Shown: piece after piece, positions 29,196 to 41,936 of the stretch
How the letters are laid out: every line of letters begins with the position of its first letter
Numbering within the stretch: position 1 is the first letter of the stretch
Assembly: GCA_009777725.1 (NCBI GenBank)
Contig: WRLG01000001.1
Span: forward strand, 1 to 64,000
Length of the DNA stretch: 64,000 nt
Source of the DNA: Oscillospiraceae bacterium
Lineage (GTDB): Bacteria > Bacillota > Clostridia > Oscillospirales > Ruminococcaceae
Direction of reading: 5' to 3'
The notes under the pieces: generated by a model
Told to the model about the DNA's origin: nothing
The model's database searches: none
What the model saw: the letters and a program-made list of their open reading frames with translations, nothing else
Made by a program: the position numbers and the translations under genes

Positions 29196-30133
29196 AATAA
29201 AGGTGTCGAATAAGAACAAGCCTACAACACCTCAAGCCCCAAAGCCGCCAAAATTTCATTCGCTTGAATGACGGTATGCTCGTTTTCGAGTGCGTGAATA
29301 ATCACGGCATCACGTTTATTTTTGGGGTATAACGTGCCTACTCTGGCGGCACGGAGCAGTCGGTCGGTGCTTTCTTTTCCATGACTTTAAGGATTCGCCA
29401 TTGCACTCTTTATTTTTGATTCGTTATCCCTGCGGTCATCAGGTTTTGGAGTATTCATATAGTCAATCCCTTCCTTTATTTATCACTTCCGGGTTTATGT
29501 CGGTTGTCGGACTGCTTTTTGTTATTTCGATTCCCGCCGTCAGCTTCATCATTTGCTATGGTCGTTCCGCCCTTTGACTTGATTTTCCGTACTTCCTTTG
29601 GGTCAATCTGACTGTCCTTTGGCATTTGCATCACTCCTTTAGATTAGTATTTCGCGTTTGAAAGGATTTATCATAAAAATAAGAGTTGAAATTTATAAAC
29701 CTCTATTTTTGCTTGACATTTTGAATGTGGATATGGTAAAATAATATCATGGAACAGAATTAGATAGGAGATTAATTCAAATGTATACAAAAAATAAACA
29801 AATCCTCGCGATAACGCTTTTGAAGCTTGGGCAATAGCAATAAAATACTGTGATAAATAAGCTATGAAGATATGTATGTCTATTTAGAGTCATTATGCTT
29901 GTATGAAATGCTAGAGTTTGATACTGATGAAATAGGTGAGTATGAAGAGGGTATTACAGAAGATGGTGAGCCATATACATCCTATCCATATATCGGTTTT
30001 ACATTAAGATTTAATATGTAGCTTTAAAGATTTTTTTCTTAGCTACACCCATTGGTAGGAATTTTTTGATTTTTATTTTCCAATTACGACCCAGTGATTA
30101 TAATCAATTGGCTTGCAAAATCAAGGCAGAATT

Positions 30134-30415
30134 TCAGCTAACCTCATTTTTTGCCGTCACCCTAACCCTCCGATAGAACGTATTCTTTTTCAATCCGACA
30201 CGCTGCATAAACTTGGCGGCAGTAACCTCTTTAAGCTGAGGTCGGTTTGTGTCCTTACCGGATAATTTATCAACGAATACTTTCTCCACTCCGAGCTGTT
30301 CCATAAGAACTTCCTGTCTTGAAATATTCTGCTCTGCCGTACTAACCCTCAAACATCCTACCCTCAAAAAAATCATTCCTTTCATTCCCAATAGGGTCGT
30401 GTTTTGTTTTGACAC
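30134..30415 (-). pseudogene. Resolvase/invertase (serine recombinase) with internal deletion
   Basis: GCLRVSTAEQNISRQEVLMEQLGVEKVFVDKLSGKDTNRPQL joined to TAAKFMQRVGLKKNTFYRRV (C-terminal HTH-like); catalytic middle missing. Confidence 0.7.
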
Positions 30416-30619
30416 GTTTCAAAATTCATAAACCAACCCTAATGACACTGATTTGGTAGCGGAGCAAGTTCGGAACGGATTCACGGAGGTCCTTTAGGAC
30501 CGGGATGAATCCTGAAGAATTTGCGATTGCCGACCAACGTATTTGCTTCGGGTAAAACCTCGAAACGCCTATTTTGCGGTTTTACAAGCCATAGGCTATC
30601 CATTATGGGTATTGAGGAG

Positions 30620-31410
30620 TCAGCTGTCAATTGGCTACGCCGAAATATCCTGTCTGATACAAATCTCAATATTCAGGCGGTGCTTTTTGCTGTATTGAGA
30701 AATAACGTAATCAATATACTCCCTCTCGACCATTCTATAGTAGCTGATTAAGCCCAATAAAACCTGAATATCATGCCTGTCCCAACCGCGTCCTGATTGC
30801 CTGTCGCGAATGTAATTATCAAGCATCGCCTTGAATTGTTTTTTGCGTTTATGCCCGATTGTGATTTGATTATTGCCGCAAACTGTTGCTCAACTTATGG
30901 TCGAGCGGAATCATCATTACGTTTGTGATAAAGGGCGAAATGGGCGTTCCCTGCGGAAGTCCTCCGTTTGAGAAACAAAGGCTTAACGCCTTTTGGAGTT
31001 CAATAACTCCGTCCCCGAACATATGCAAACGCCGAAGTATGGTATAGCGCAAACATATATGTTTCAAAGATTGTTTTCAGCTCCCGCAATGCGTTCATCA
31101 ATTCCGGCAGCGGTGCATCAATCCTACGCAATCCGCCGCTGCTTTTCGGAATATGAAAAGTGTGATAAAGCGAAGCCCTGTCCGCATTGAACAGAGCCGC
31201 TTTTTGCGTGTTAAATTGCCGCAAAACTTCTATCATACCCTCAACGTCGGTGTTCTTCAAAAGCTTGTTGTTAGGGCGTTCGACGAAGTAGGTGCGGGTG
31301 TTACTGTCGTTCTGTTGAACGAATTTGCTTAAATCGTCAACCCCCGCCATGATTTCCTCAAAGGTCATCTGATAATATTTCGGCGGCTGTTTGATTGTTA
31401 TATACGGCAT
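30620..31410 (-). pseudogene. RNA-directed DNA polymerase (reverse transcriptase) remnant
   Basis: FHIPKSSGGLRRIDAPLPELMNALRELKTIFE...AYVRGRSY; ...FSNGGLPQGTPISPFITNVMMIPLDHKLS; YxDD segment not found in a continuous frame. Confidence 0.65.
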
Positions 31411-31565
31411 AAATTTACCCCTTTCAAATTATTTTTGCTTGTAATTCACACCAATCCGCCGCGTAATGTTGGGCATCTGTTAAGCGGGTACGGAAATCAA
31501 ACATCGCTTTTATGTAGGCATTATGCTTGTGGGAGGCGGCGACTTTCTTTCGCAATTCGATGTTG

Positions 31566-32138
31566 TCAACGCAAAGGAATACATACCCCGAGATGTTTTG
31601 AAAGTCGTAACCATGCGGCATCTCCTAAATCATATGGGTCGTCTAAAAACGAGTATGGATAATATCCGTACATTGCGAGGTCAGAGTCAAATTCCTCGCC
31701 TGCCAATAGCAACCTTTCTGCAAGCATTATTTTCGCTGCCTTTTCCAACTCGCTTTCGCTTTTTTTATTAGCCGGCTTAGGTTTAGTAACTCTTGGCATT
31801 TCCGAAACATTCTTAACCTTTTCTTTAGCGTCGGTTAGGAACGAATACATCTCGTCGTCATAAAGAAGCTTAACAGGAATGTCGCTATTATCGTACATAA
31901 TGTTGTTTTTGATGTCATAGATGAGCGTATGAATTGACAGCGATTTGTTCCAAATCATAAAGACATAGAACATATCCTGCTCCAATTGCTCAAGGATTTT
32001 CGCTCTGTGACTTGTATCAACTCCTGACGGCGAAACGCCCATATTAACGTGCGAATGCCCCTGCATACGGATATTATTGAACGTGTCGTCGTCAAGCTCA
32101 TAGAGCCATTTCGTATATGCTTCTTGGTCTATATTCAC
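31566..32138 (-). CDS. JAMM/MPN (JAB) metalloprotease-domain protein, PRTRC system protein A-like
   Basis: MQGHSHVNMGVSPSGVD = HSH-x7-S-xx-D JAMM motif. Confidence 0.65.
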   Translation of the reverse strand: MNIDQEAYTKWLYELDDDTFNNIRMQGHSHVNMGVSPSGVDTSHRAKILEQLEQDMFYVFMIWNKSLSIHTLIYDIKNNIMYDNSDIPVKLLYDDEMYSFLTDAKEKVKNVSEMPRVTKPKPANKKSESELEKAAKIMLAERLLLAGEEFDSDLAMYGYYPYSFLDDPYDLGDAAWLRLSKHLGVCIPLR

Positions 32139-32144
32139 CGTGCT

Positions 32145-32618
32145 TTATGCTTGTTCCCGACAAATCCCTTGAAAGCCCCGAAATAACGGTAGAATCAAAG
32201 AAATTGAGATTACGGGCGGAAGCCGTTGCCTGAGAAATTGCTCCGACATAATCCTTCCGCTCCATATATTCCTAAAACCGCCCTGCATACGAGCCGATAC
32301 AGCCGCTGTTTTGAATATGCGGATGGCAAATATGTGTTGCTTTCGGCGGGGATATATGTATCGTGCTAACGGTCGTAGCCCAGTTCTGAAATCCGCTGTA
32401 TATGCGGCACAAATCCTAAGCTTTAACGTCCGCTTCTCAAAGATTGCCTTGTAGAGTTGTTCCATTTGCGGCTTTGAAATTGACGGGTGAAGCTTGCTGT
32501 AAAAATACCCGCTGTGATTATTAACATACTTCAAAAACGCTTCTTCATCGTAAACATCAGCGTAACCGTGGACGATAAACTCCAACGCCGTCCCCGTAAC
32601 GCTGATAATAGAACACAC
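32145..32618 (-). pseudogene. PRTRC/E2-like cassette protein, frameshifted
   Basis: N-part GTALEFIVHGYADVYDEEAFLKYVNNHSGYFYSKLHPSISKPQMEQLY; after about 32420 a different frame reads HPHIQNSGCIGSYAGRF...FFDSTVISGLSRDLSGTS. Confidence 0.4.
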
Positions 32619-32826
32619 GGAGGTCTTCCTGCAACGTGAAATTGCTCAAATACTTTTTGCCCTTTCCGGCGTTAGCTTTAACAAGCTCTAACATCTTTTC
32701 GTCTGCCGTTTTATTCGATGTACTGACGATAACAATGCCCTGTCCCCGATTGCATTATCCGCTTTCACGACATTAAGCAGAAAGCATTTATCGGTGATTC
32801 CGAAGTCAGCGAAAGTTTTGTCCAAA

Positions 32827-33195
32827 TTACATTTTTTTATCACACTCGGCACGAATCGCCTCCAACTCTCCGTCAATACTCTCCTCAATTCTGTTGAGGT
32901 TAGCAATAGCCAGACCCGCTTTGTCGAGAACATATTCCTTTGCATCCTCAACGTCGGACGGGATTGAAAGCGTTGCCGTCGTTAATTTCGCCTCGTCGTT
33001 CGACGTTCCGCCGAAGCTGACTCCGTGGTCGTTGACGCTGTTACTGCCTATACCGACCTTGAACGTCGATTCTTTCGTTTCAGGGTCATACAAAGCAAGA
33101 GCCGACGGGTGGTATTTCTTCACCGTTTCCAAGTCCGCCATTGAGATTTCTGATGTGATAACACAACTGTTGCCTGCGATATTTACTTTTGCCAT
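32827..33195 (-). CDS. Small mobile-element protein of the JAMM cassette
   Basis: MAKVNIAGNSCVITSEISMADLETVKKYHPSALALYDPETKESTFKVGIG...; resembles accessory proteins of clostridial plasmids/ICEs. Confidence 0.5.
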   Translation of the reverse strand: MAKVNIAGNSCVITSEISMADLETVKKYHPSALALYDPETKESTFKVGIGSNSVNDHGVSFGGTSNDEAKLTTATLSIPSDVEDAKEYVLDKAGLAIANLNRIEESIDGELEAIRAECDKKM

Positions 33196-33492
33196 GTGAG
33201 TTTTCCATATATTTTATGGGGCTTTTAGGTTGCTCCATATATCAGAATAATATATATTTCGGGGAGGGGGAGATGCGGGGTTGGACATTGATATTCACTA
33301 TAGGAAGTGATAACTTTATTCATATCCTTGATATAGCGATAATAATGTTAAAATTATATGTCATATTTCGAAATTAATTGTAAATTAATTTCGAAAGGAG
33401 TTGTGTTCTCAATTTATATATCCTGAATTCCCGATTAACATAACGAGGTTGGCGAAAAAAGTCAAAAAAACATGATAAACTTGCATATTTCT

Positions 33493-33546
33493 CTTGACAA
33501 CTGTATCGTTATGTGGTATGCTTAACATAACGATACAGTTGTCAAG
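33493..33546. repeat. Perfect 22-bp inverted repeat over the transposase promoter
   Basis: cttgacaactgtatcgttatgt - 10 nt - acataacgatacagttgtcaag; contains TTGACA-N17-TATGCT. Confidence 0.85.
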
Positions 33547-33559
33547 GAGGAACATCATT

Positions 33560-35055
33560 ATGGCAGTTGTAAGACAGCATGATAAGCGGATTGGCGTGAC
33601 ATACGCATATGAATCGGAAAGTTTTTGGGATAAGGAGAAACAGCAATCACGTAGCAAACGGCGTCTTATCGGGATTGTCGAGTCGGTCACGGGCGAGATA
33701 AAACCAACCACCAAGAAAAAGCGAAGTTCGCTGTCTGATACCGACATTTCGTGGCTTAATGCTAAACGTAGTTTTTATGGTGCAACATATCTGCTCGATA
33801 ACATTACCGAGAATACAGGAATTGCTGAAGACCTCGAGAAATGCTTTCCCGACACTATAAGCAGATACTGTCGATTGCGTATTACCTGATTTTAGAGGAC
33901 AAAAATCCTCTTTCAAGGTTTAGAAAATGGAGCAAGTTGCATACTCACCCGTTTGGAAAAGAAATACCTTCACAGCAAAGTACTGACATTTTTGCCAATA
34001 TTACAGAAGAACAACGTCTCAACTTTTTTAGGCTTCAATGCAGTCGCAGAGCCGAAAAAGAGTATATTGCGTATGACACAACAAGCATTTCGAGTTATTC
34101 AAAATCGTTAAAACAGGTTCGGCACGGCAAAAATAAAGACCATGACAAATTGCAACAGATTAACCTTGCTGTACTATACGGCGAAGAGTCATGTCTGCCG
34201 TTTTATTACAAAAAGTTAGCGGGAAATATTTCCGATGTGTCAACGATAAAACAGTTGGTTTCGGACATGGATTTTTTGGGCTGTGACGGCAATAAAAAGC
34301 TTGTTCTTGACAGAGGTTTTTGCAGCGAAAAAAACATCAACGATTTGTATACCGAAAAGTTGAAATTTCTTATGGGGACTAAACTTTCTCTCAAGTATGT
34401 TGTGGCAGAATTGGCACGGCATAGGGAGACGGTTCGCGACTGGCGAAATCTGCTCCTTGACAGCGATACATTCGGATTTAGTGTACCAATTAAATGGCAC
34501 CATAAACGTAATCCCAAAGGCAAAATTGGCAAAAATAAGTGGATGTATTTACATCTTTATTATGATTCAATTAGGACACTTGATGATGAACGTGCCCTGT
34601 CAAAATTACTAAGTCAACTTAATTACGAATTAAAATCGGGGAATTTGGTTAAAACGAACGAAACCCTGTATGAGCAGTATTTTACAGTAAAAAGCACACC
34701 TGTTAGGGGCACAAAAGTGACACTTAAAGAAGATGTTGTCGCCAATGAGCGCAAAAACTTTGGATATTTCGCTTTGATTGGTAACGAAAAACTGAGTGCT
34801 GAACGGGCTTTAGACATTTATCGCAATAAGGATGTTGCCGAAAAGGCTTTTGACAACGTGAAAGATCGGTTAGATATGCGGAGTTTAAATGTATCGTCAG
34901 AGTTGTCGTTGGACGGAAAGTTATTCGTGGCATTCGTTGCACTCATATGCGTTTCTCACTTGCACAATGCTATGAAACGAGCACGACTATACTCAAAATT
35001 CACTATGGATGAGTTGATTGATGAACTTGAATTGGTCGAACGATTTGAATGTTAG
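33560..35055 (+). pseudogene. IS1634-family transposase split by a frameshift near 33850-33889
   Basis: ORF 33494-33889 (YAYESESFWDKEKQQSRSKRRLIGIVESVTGEI) continues in ORF 33841-35055 (YDTTSISSYSKSLKQVRHGKNKDHDKLQQINLAVLYGEESCLPFYYKKLAGNISDVSTIKQLV). Confidence 0.8.
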
Positions 35056-35210
35056 GTGCACAAACCGCTAATCGGTGTAATCACTGCCAAGCAGAATGGC
35101 TTGTTTGTGGTTTTAGAGGTAGAACCGCCCAAATCATCGTTATGTTAACTGGGAATTTAGGATATATGTTAAAATAACATATATAGTTATTTAACATTGG
35201 AGGTAAAAAT

Positions 35211-37498
35211 ATGATAGCAGATGAATTGGTTAATATTGTATATGAGGATGTAGTAAAAAACGGTCAGAAATATTGCTTCATTTTGGGAGCTGGGGCTTCG
35301 CTTACCTCTAATATTAAGTCAGGTAATGAACTAGCAAAAGAATGGTTTGAAGAATGGGAATCACGACAACCATTAGAAGCCTCTAATTTCAGAGAGGATA
35401 ATTATTTGAACGACAATTATGGTAATTTCTATTCTCAAATATTTGAGAATAATTTTAAAAATGCAGATGTTAAAGCTAAAAAAACTCTTCATCACGAAAT
35501 TATTAAAGGCATTCCGAGTTCTGGATATTATTATTTATCAAAGATTTTAAGTCAAATAGGTAATTTAGTTATAACTACTAATTTTGACTACTTGGTTGAA
35601 GATTCATTATATACTTTTGAAAGGCAGAAAGCGTTTAGTGTATCTGACCTAAATCATGCGGTACATATTGAGCAATTTACAAGTATACCTGTTATCGCCA
35701 AAATACATGGAGACACTTTTTTAAAACCTTTAAATACTTCTAAAGAGTTAGAGGAACTAAAAGATGAATGGGATAAAAAGCTTAAAGAATTGCTGTTTAT
35801 TTATACGCCAATAGTTATAGGACATAGCGGTAACGACCCTGACCTAATGGCATTATTAAAAAATTCTGGAGCAGAAAAAATCTATTGGTGCCTTTATCAT
35901 AAAGAAAAACCTTCTAAAAAAGTTAATGAATTGGTTAATGCACTTAATGGATCTTTAATACCTATTTTAGGTTTTGATGAGGTTGTGTTTTTACTTGGAG
36001 AAAAATTCAATTTTGCTTCACCCAATAATGATATTGAGAGGTTTAATAGCGAAACTAAAAATAAGTTTGACGAGACTTATGAAAATGCTCTTAAAAATGT
36101 AAAGAAAGAATTAAATGACATTTCGGAAGCTGAAATCATACTCTCAAATGATTTATTAACTATCACAGAAAAACTATCTGCAATGTTTGATACTTTTAAA
36201 GAGCAAATCACCTATGAACACGCTGATTTAGGAAAAGAGTATGTTTTTAAACAAGAACACTCTAAAGCTAAAGAAGAATTACTATTAGCGTTAAAACATA
36301 ATCCAGAAAATATCGAAGCTTTGTTTTGGGCTATGAGTAACTATAATATTTTGGGAGATTACAATAGCGGTATCGCTTGTTGTAGTCAAATTATTCAAAA
36401 AATCCCTTATTTTTATCCTATCTATTTATTTAGGGGAGTTATGTACCTTTCAAAATATGAGAGTAAAGAGAAAAAAGACAAGGTCGATATACGTGATTTA
36501 CGTTGTGCAATTTTTGATTTTATAGAAACACAAAAATTAGAATCTCAGCTTACTGTTGCGTATATGCTTACGGCTTTGTGCTATGCTAATTAAAGGAATA
36601 TATTAAATCAATTGAATATTGCTCTAAATTCATAGAACGAGGTGCAATAGAAGCTCCTGATGATTTTTTAATTAAAAAAATTGAAAAAATATATTCAAGT
36701 CAGTAATATAAATCATTGGCATATTCATTTAGGGGAAATTTGTACTATTGTTGTTTTGAGTTTGAAAAAGCAAAAAATGATTTTGATATTGTTTTATCTA
36801 AATTTAAAAGTGACAAAACTTCATATAACATTGCATATCGTGGATATGCAATGTTATATGCTTTGACTAATAATAACCTTGCTATCTCATATTGTACGAA
36901 ATCAATTAAAAAATCTCCTAAATTTTTTTATGGTTATATTCTGCGTGTATTTTGTTACTTAATAAAGGGAGATTTTAAAAATGCTTTATACGATTTTGGC
37001 ATGGCTTATAAATTAAAGCCAACCTCCGCAGAGGCAATTGCTTTTTATGCGGTAGCGTTATCAATTTCCGATAAAAATAAGATTAACGAATCTCGTGAAC
37101 TTATTGAAAAAGCGTTTGATTATGATAAAAATTATATTATGCTATATGCTTGTAGGGCAAGAATATCTTTGGAAATGTTAAAAGTTAGTGATGAAAAATA
37201 TAGTGATTCTATACTTGCTGACTTTAGAATTTTACATGACTCTAATAAGATAACCAACGAATTGACTCCTCATGAGTTTCTTTTCGGAGGGTATGTCTGG
37301 TATATTGAATATTTATTGTACATTGGTGATGATAATGCTTTAAAATTTGCTTATGAGCTATTTAGCCAAGCACGAGAAAAATTTCATAATATTGGAATTA
37401 TATCCTATTATTTGGGTAAATATTATGACTTAAAACATAATGAAAAAGCTAGTAATCGTGAATATAAAAAAGCAGAGGAATTGGGATATATAACATGA
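35211..37498 (+). pseudogene. SIR2-like domain plus TPR repeat protein (antiphage-type), disrupted
   Basis: YCFILGAGASLTSNIKSGNELA, ITTNFDYLVED, AKIHGD, IVIGHSGNDPDLM; TPRs continue after a frameshift at about 36590 (KEYIKSIEYCSKFIERGA) and an in-frame TAA near 36705 into ORF 36716-37498. Confidence 0.8.
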
Positions 37499-37619
37499 TT
37501 TCAAGTTTTAATTATATGGAACTATCTTATGCATCTTCACGAAATGATTTGCAAAAGAAAGCAACGTATGTTTAAAATTATGGACTCGAATTAATCAACC
37601 TCTCAGCCACCTACTCTTT

Positions 37620-38440
37620 CTATTGCTTTCTTATCATTATTGCCTTTATAGATTCCGTAGGAGTATAATGGCGCGCTAGCCATTTGCGCAAGCCATCAAA
37701 TCCGGGATAGATAATCCTTTCTGTCATATTTATTTGGTCAAGTCTATCACGAATTTCTAGTTTAAGTTTTTTAGGTATAGTTATTTTTCTATAAATATCA
37801 ACTATATACTTCTAACCATTGCGTTAAGGTCTTTGAAGGATCAGACATTACAGAAAGGAGTGCATATTGATTTACAATCCTATTATCAATTGATGGTGGC
37901 TCAAAAAACGTTACATATTCTTCTCCGTTTGCACAAAGGGCTTTTAACTTCATAAAATCGGGAACAAGTTCATCCAACATTTCCGTTGTAAATCCATACG
38001 CATAATTATTATGTAAGGCATCGATTAATTTTTGTGGTAGAAATTCATGTGCTTTTACAAAATTGACGCACCAAATAACACCATCTTTATCATAATTTTG
38101 AAAAATCTTCAGTAGCAAAATGCAATGCAACAAAAGGAGAAAAAGTCCAATCAAGCAATCGCGTTGGTAAACCATGATGTTGAGCTATGGAAACCATTTC
38201 CCAAAATTTCCTTTCTCCCAATTCACCGGAAGCATATTTTTTGAAATTCCTAAGCAAGCACTGCTCTAGTATTAAATTATCACCACACACCCTATTGAGG
38301 CTCGTTTTTAAGTCATAAGACGAGTCAGAAAGACCTCTAAAGACGTAATTTGACCTGTGTCGATCTATTGTAGTGTCATAGTTATCCTTAAACAACTCAT
38401 TTTCTAGTTCTTCCCAAGTTTGAACAAAGTAATCATTCAT
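37620..38440 (-). pseudogene. FRG domain protein, frameshifted
   Basis: YVFRGLSDSSYDLKTSLNRV (FRG), AQHHGLPTRLLDWTFSPFVALHFA; frame changes near 38095 to NYDKDGVIWCVNFVKAHEF; further C-term remnant [17 protein letters not shown]. Confidence 0.75.
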
Positions 38441-38657
38441 ATTTTTTGCTCCTTATTTAAAATTTTTCAATAACATTATACCCCATAATTAGCCATAAGT
38501 CAACCCATTTAAATTAAAAATCTAAAAGGTGGAAATGTTTCAAACTTTTTTCTCTTTCTCATCCGTATCCCTTCTTACTCCAACTATATATTCTTACCAT
38601 ATACAACGTCACCCTTAACAGGGTCGGCGTAATTTTTATTTATAAGGAGTTGTTATC

Positions 38658-39109
38658 ATGCCTGCAAACGTAGAAACTATGTTTTATGTACGTTTCGCCC
38701 CTTGGCACAATCTTGGTATCCGAGTCGAATCCGCATTAAGTTCTGAGGAAGCTCTGGAGAAATTAGGACTTGACTGGACTGTTATCCAACGCCCGATTAT
38801 GACAAGTAGTTACAAACCAATCCACGGATTGTTCGTGTGCCTGTGTCGAGTAAGTTGATATTCCAAAAGTACATGACCCGGCTCATCGGCAAGATGATTC
38901 CGATTTATGGGGTAGTTGCACGGATAACTCTTGAGAAAATCGCGAATAAAACAGGACAGCCCTACTTGTTATATAATTTCGAGGTTGTAAGTCAACTGTC
39001 GGCTGATGAGGCTGTGAGGGCTAAGGGGTTTGGGCAGGGATTTAAGGAGATAATTGCTGTTAGTGAATCGGTTCAAGCTGTGGCGGAAGCGGCTGTTGAG
39101 GCGGCTTGA
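38658..39109 (+). pseudogene. DUF932-type phage/plasmid protein, internally deleted
   Basis: MPANVETMFYVRFAPWHNLGIRVESALSSEEALEKLGLDWTVIQRP joined out of frame to a C-terminal fragment ELSADEAVRAKGFGQGFKEI-like. Confidence 0.5.
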
Positions 39110-39385
39110 ATACAGTAAAAGGTGAGAACGGCAGCCGTCCATAACGGACGGACTGCCATATCTCACAAAAAATATATAATAAGGAACTAACATAATTTAT
39201 TAAACGTCTGTTGTTTCCATAACGCTTCATGTATTCGCCACATCTTAATACCGATCATATCAATTAAATCTTTTGCCATGTCTATAGTCTATTATTATTT
39301 TTTATCTATATGTGTTCCGAAATAATATTTCTATTATTTCAATCTCCACTATAAGGTAAAAAATATATTTAAGGGGCGAAAGATT

Positions 39386-41773
39386 ATGAGTTCAATATTC
39401 CAATGTAGCTTAGACGTCAAGGGTAATTCAGTTAAACCCGACAGCTCTACGGCAGGGCAAATCAGCAATCGGATAGGGAAGAACATTCAGTCTGTAAGTC
39501 AGGATAATATCAAGCAGTTCGTTCAAATGGTCGGCAAGGAAGGATACACATTCTGTCCGGCTACCTTTAACGAGGGCGAGCGAAATAAAGCTAATTTTAA
39601 TCAACAGCAGTTATTCGCACTTGACTTTGACGGAGGAGTCACGTTTGAGGAAGTAAAGGACAGGTCGGAACGATATAACCTGCCTATGCTCTTTGCATAT
39701 GAAACCCTTATCGGCGAAAACGGCAATAAATTTCGGGCTGTATTCCTGAATGATGCCCCCATATCGGATAGAAAAGTAACGGAAGCTATACTGAAATCAT
39801 TTGAAACCATGTTTCCCGAGGCTGATAAGTCATGTATTAAGGATACCGCCAAGATGTATTACGGAGGAAAGAGATTAATCCATTTCGATGAATCAATGCC
39901 GGAAATAGCAGTCGATTTGTTATTCATGAATATGTCGTTATATCTGAAAGACAAATACGGAGCTACAAACTACAAGAGGAAACTTAGAGAGTTTTCAAAA
40001 GCCACAGGAATAAGGCTCAATCATAAAGACCAACCGGATGTCACTGTATCATACGGAAATCCGCCTGAGGTATTGGTAAATGATAAAAGTTCACCAAACT
40101 CTACTACTATAATATCCAAGAATGGTAAGAGTTTATTAAAATATTATCAGATAAATCTTGATGATTCTACCAATATCAAGGGCGTGAATTTAAAACCGAA
40201 AACGACTAACGCTCATCTTCCGTACCGTTCTAATGTTCTGGGTGAGGTCAAGTCTAACTGCCGGTTATTCCGTGAGTTTGAAGCGGGGGACAGACAACTC
40301 CATCATGATGAGTTATTCGGACTTGCGACTAACATTATTCAAATCGAATCGGGAGCGAGATGTTTTAACGACTATCTTTATAATAACTCTTACTTTGGCG
40401 ACAGGAAACATAAATACGAAAGCTGGGATTATTACCTCAAATACATAAAGGATTATAAGCCGCAATCATGCGACCGGTTCTGTCCTTACAAAGATACCTG
40501 CTCTCACGGAACTAATATTCTATCCTCATCAAGGCTAAAATACCACGAGTTTGAGAGGCTTTCTAACTTCAAGGAAACCTATGTATCTATCAAGGAAGCG
40601 GAGGACGATTTCGCAAAAGAATTATACAAAGCTATCAAATCGAAAAGGACAGGCTGGCATATTATTAAAGCACAGACGTCTTTAGGTAAGACCGAGAAAT
40701 ATATAGAGGCTCTGAAGGACTTGCAGGGTAACGTATTGGTTGCAGTTCCGACTAATAAGTTGAAAAACGAGATTGTCGGGCGGTTTAGTAAAATGGGGGT
40801 TGACGTTATTATGTCCCCGTTCCTGCATGAGATTAAAGATATAATCCCCGACTACATATGGAGTACAAGCGAAAAGGATTATGCTGCCGGAAAATCGGTA
40901 ATCCCTTATCTGTTGAAGCTTATAGAGAACTCTCACCCCGACGCGGATTTGTTCGTACAATATCTGAACGAGCTTGAAAGCCTTTAGGAATTTTGAGGGT
41001 ATTAGTATAACTACTCACAATCGGCTGTTGTCAACGGATTTAGGTAAATATGGCTTCGTTATCGTCGATGAGGATATTGTCCTAAGCTCCATTATCTCTA
41101 ACAAGATTGACATTACTATTTCAGACTTGAAGAAACTAAAAAAAGAGCTCGCGCCCGAAGGCGCACTCTCATGGTGTCCGCCACCATTAATCAAACTATA
41201 TGCGAATACTGTTTCGGGAAGAATAATATTACTTTTCACGGGTGTAAGAAATCTCGGTACAAGGCTACTTTAAACCAATACTATGATAAATCAATGAGCA
41301 GAGGTTTTATTAATAAAGCCCCTGATATATTCAATCGAACACAACGATGGTCCGGCTCTGAATATACGATAACTTTTAAGAGATGTCGTGAGAAATACGG
41401 TGTCGAAGACCTGACTTTCGGGACGACTGCGGGCTGTGACTTTATGAAAGGTTGTAACATTGATGTTATAGGAACACCTCATCAACCCGACTGGATTTAC
41501 AAACTTTTCGCTTTTTCTATGGGTCTTGACTTCAATAGATATGCCCGTTCTAAGTTTCAGCAGACGGAGCATAACGGAGTACGATTTTGGTTCCCGACCT
41601 TTGAGGATAAAACCCTGCGGGATATTCAGTTTTACTTGATAGAATCAGAGCTTGAGCAAGCCGTCGGTAGAGCAAGGCTGTTGAGATTCGATTGTACGGT
41701 CAATCTGTTCTCAAACTTTCCGTTGCTTCAGGCAAATTACTTGATTTCCGAATATGACGACCTCGGAAGATGA
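39386..41773 (+). pseudogene. Mobile-element replication primase/helicase-like protein, broken into several frames
   Basis: FALDFDGGVTFEEVKDRSERYNLPMLFAYETLIGENGNKFRAVFL; HIIKAQTSLGKTEKYIEAL (Walker A-like), VPTNKLKNEIVGR; continuation in ORFs 40974 and 41171. Confidence 0.6.
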
Positions 41774-41936
41774 GACCCCTTACGTCTCATCTTTGAATTT
41801 CTGTGTATGAATGAAACCTTGATATTTTATTTTTGTTAATGATATGTTGGTTTATAAACGGTTATTATTTTTGAGAGCGGAGGGTGCAGTTATCGCACTC
41901 TCTGTCGTTTGCTTTTTGATGTGCCATCCATAATCG

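Larger units (their letters stand above)
33417..35165 (+). mobile_element. IS1634-like insertion sequence with imperfect terminal inverted repeats
   Basis: Left end atatcctgaattcccgattaacataacga; right end (reverse complement) atatcctaaattcccagttaacataacga; encloses the split transposase. Confidence 0.7.

Noticed and set aside
30620-31410. Second RT remnant as DGR RT
   Set aside because: QGTPISP motif and gene context (JAMM cassette, resolvase) fit a mobile-element RT; no sequence matching the VR anchors around it.
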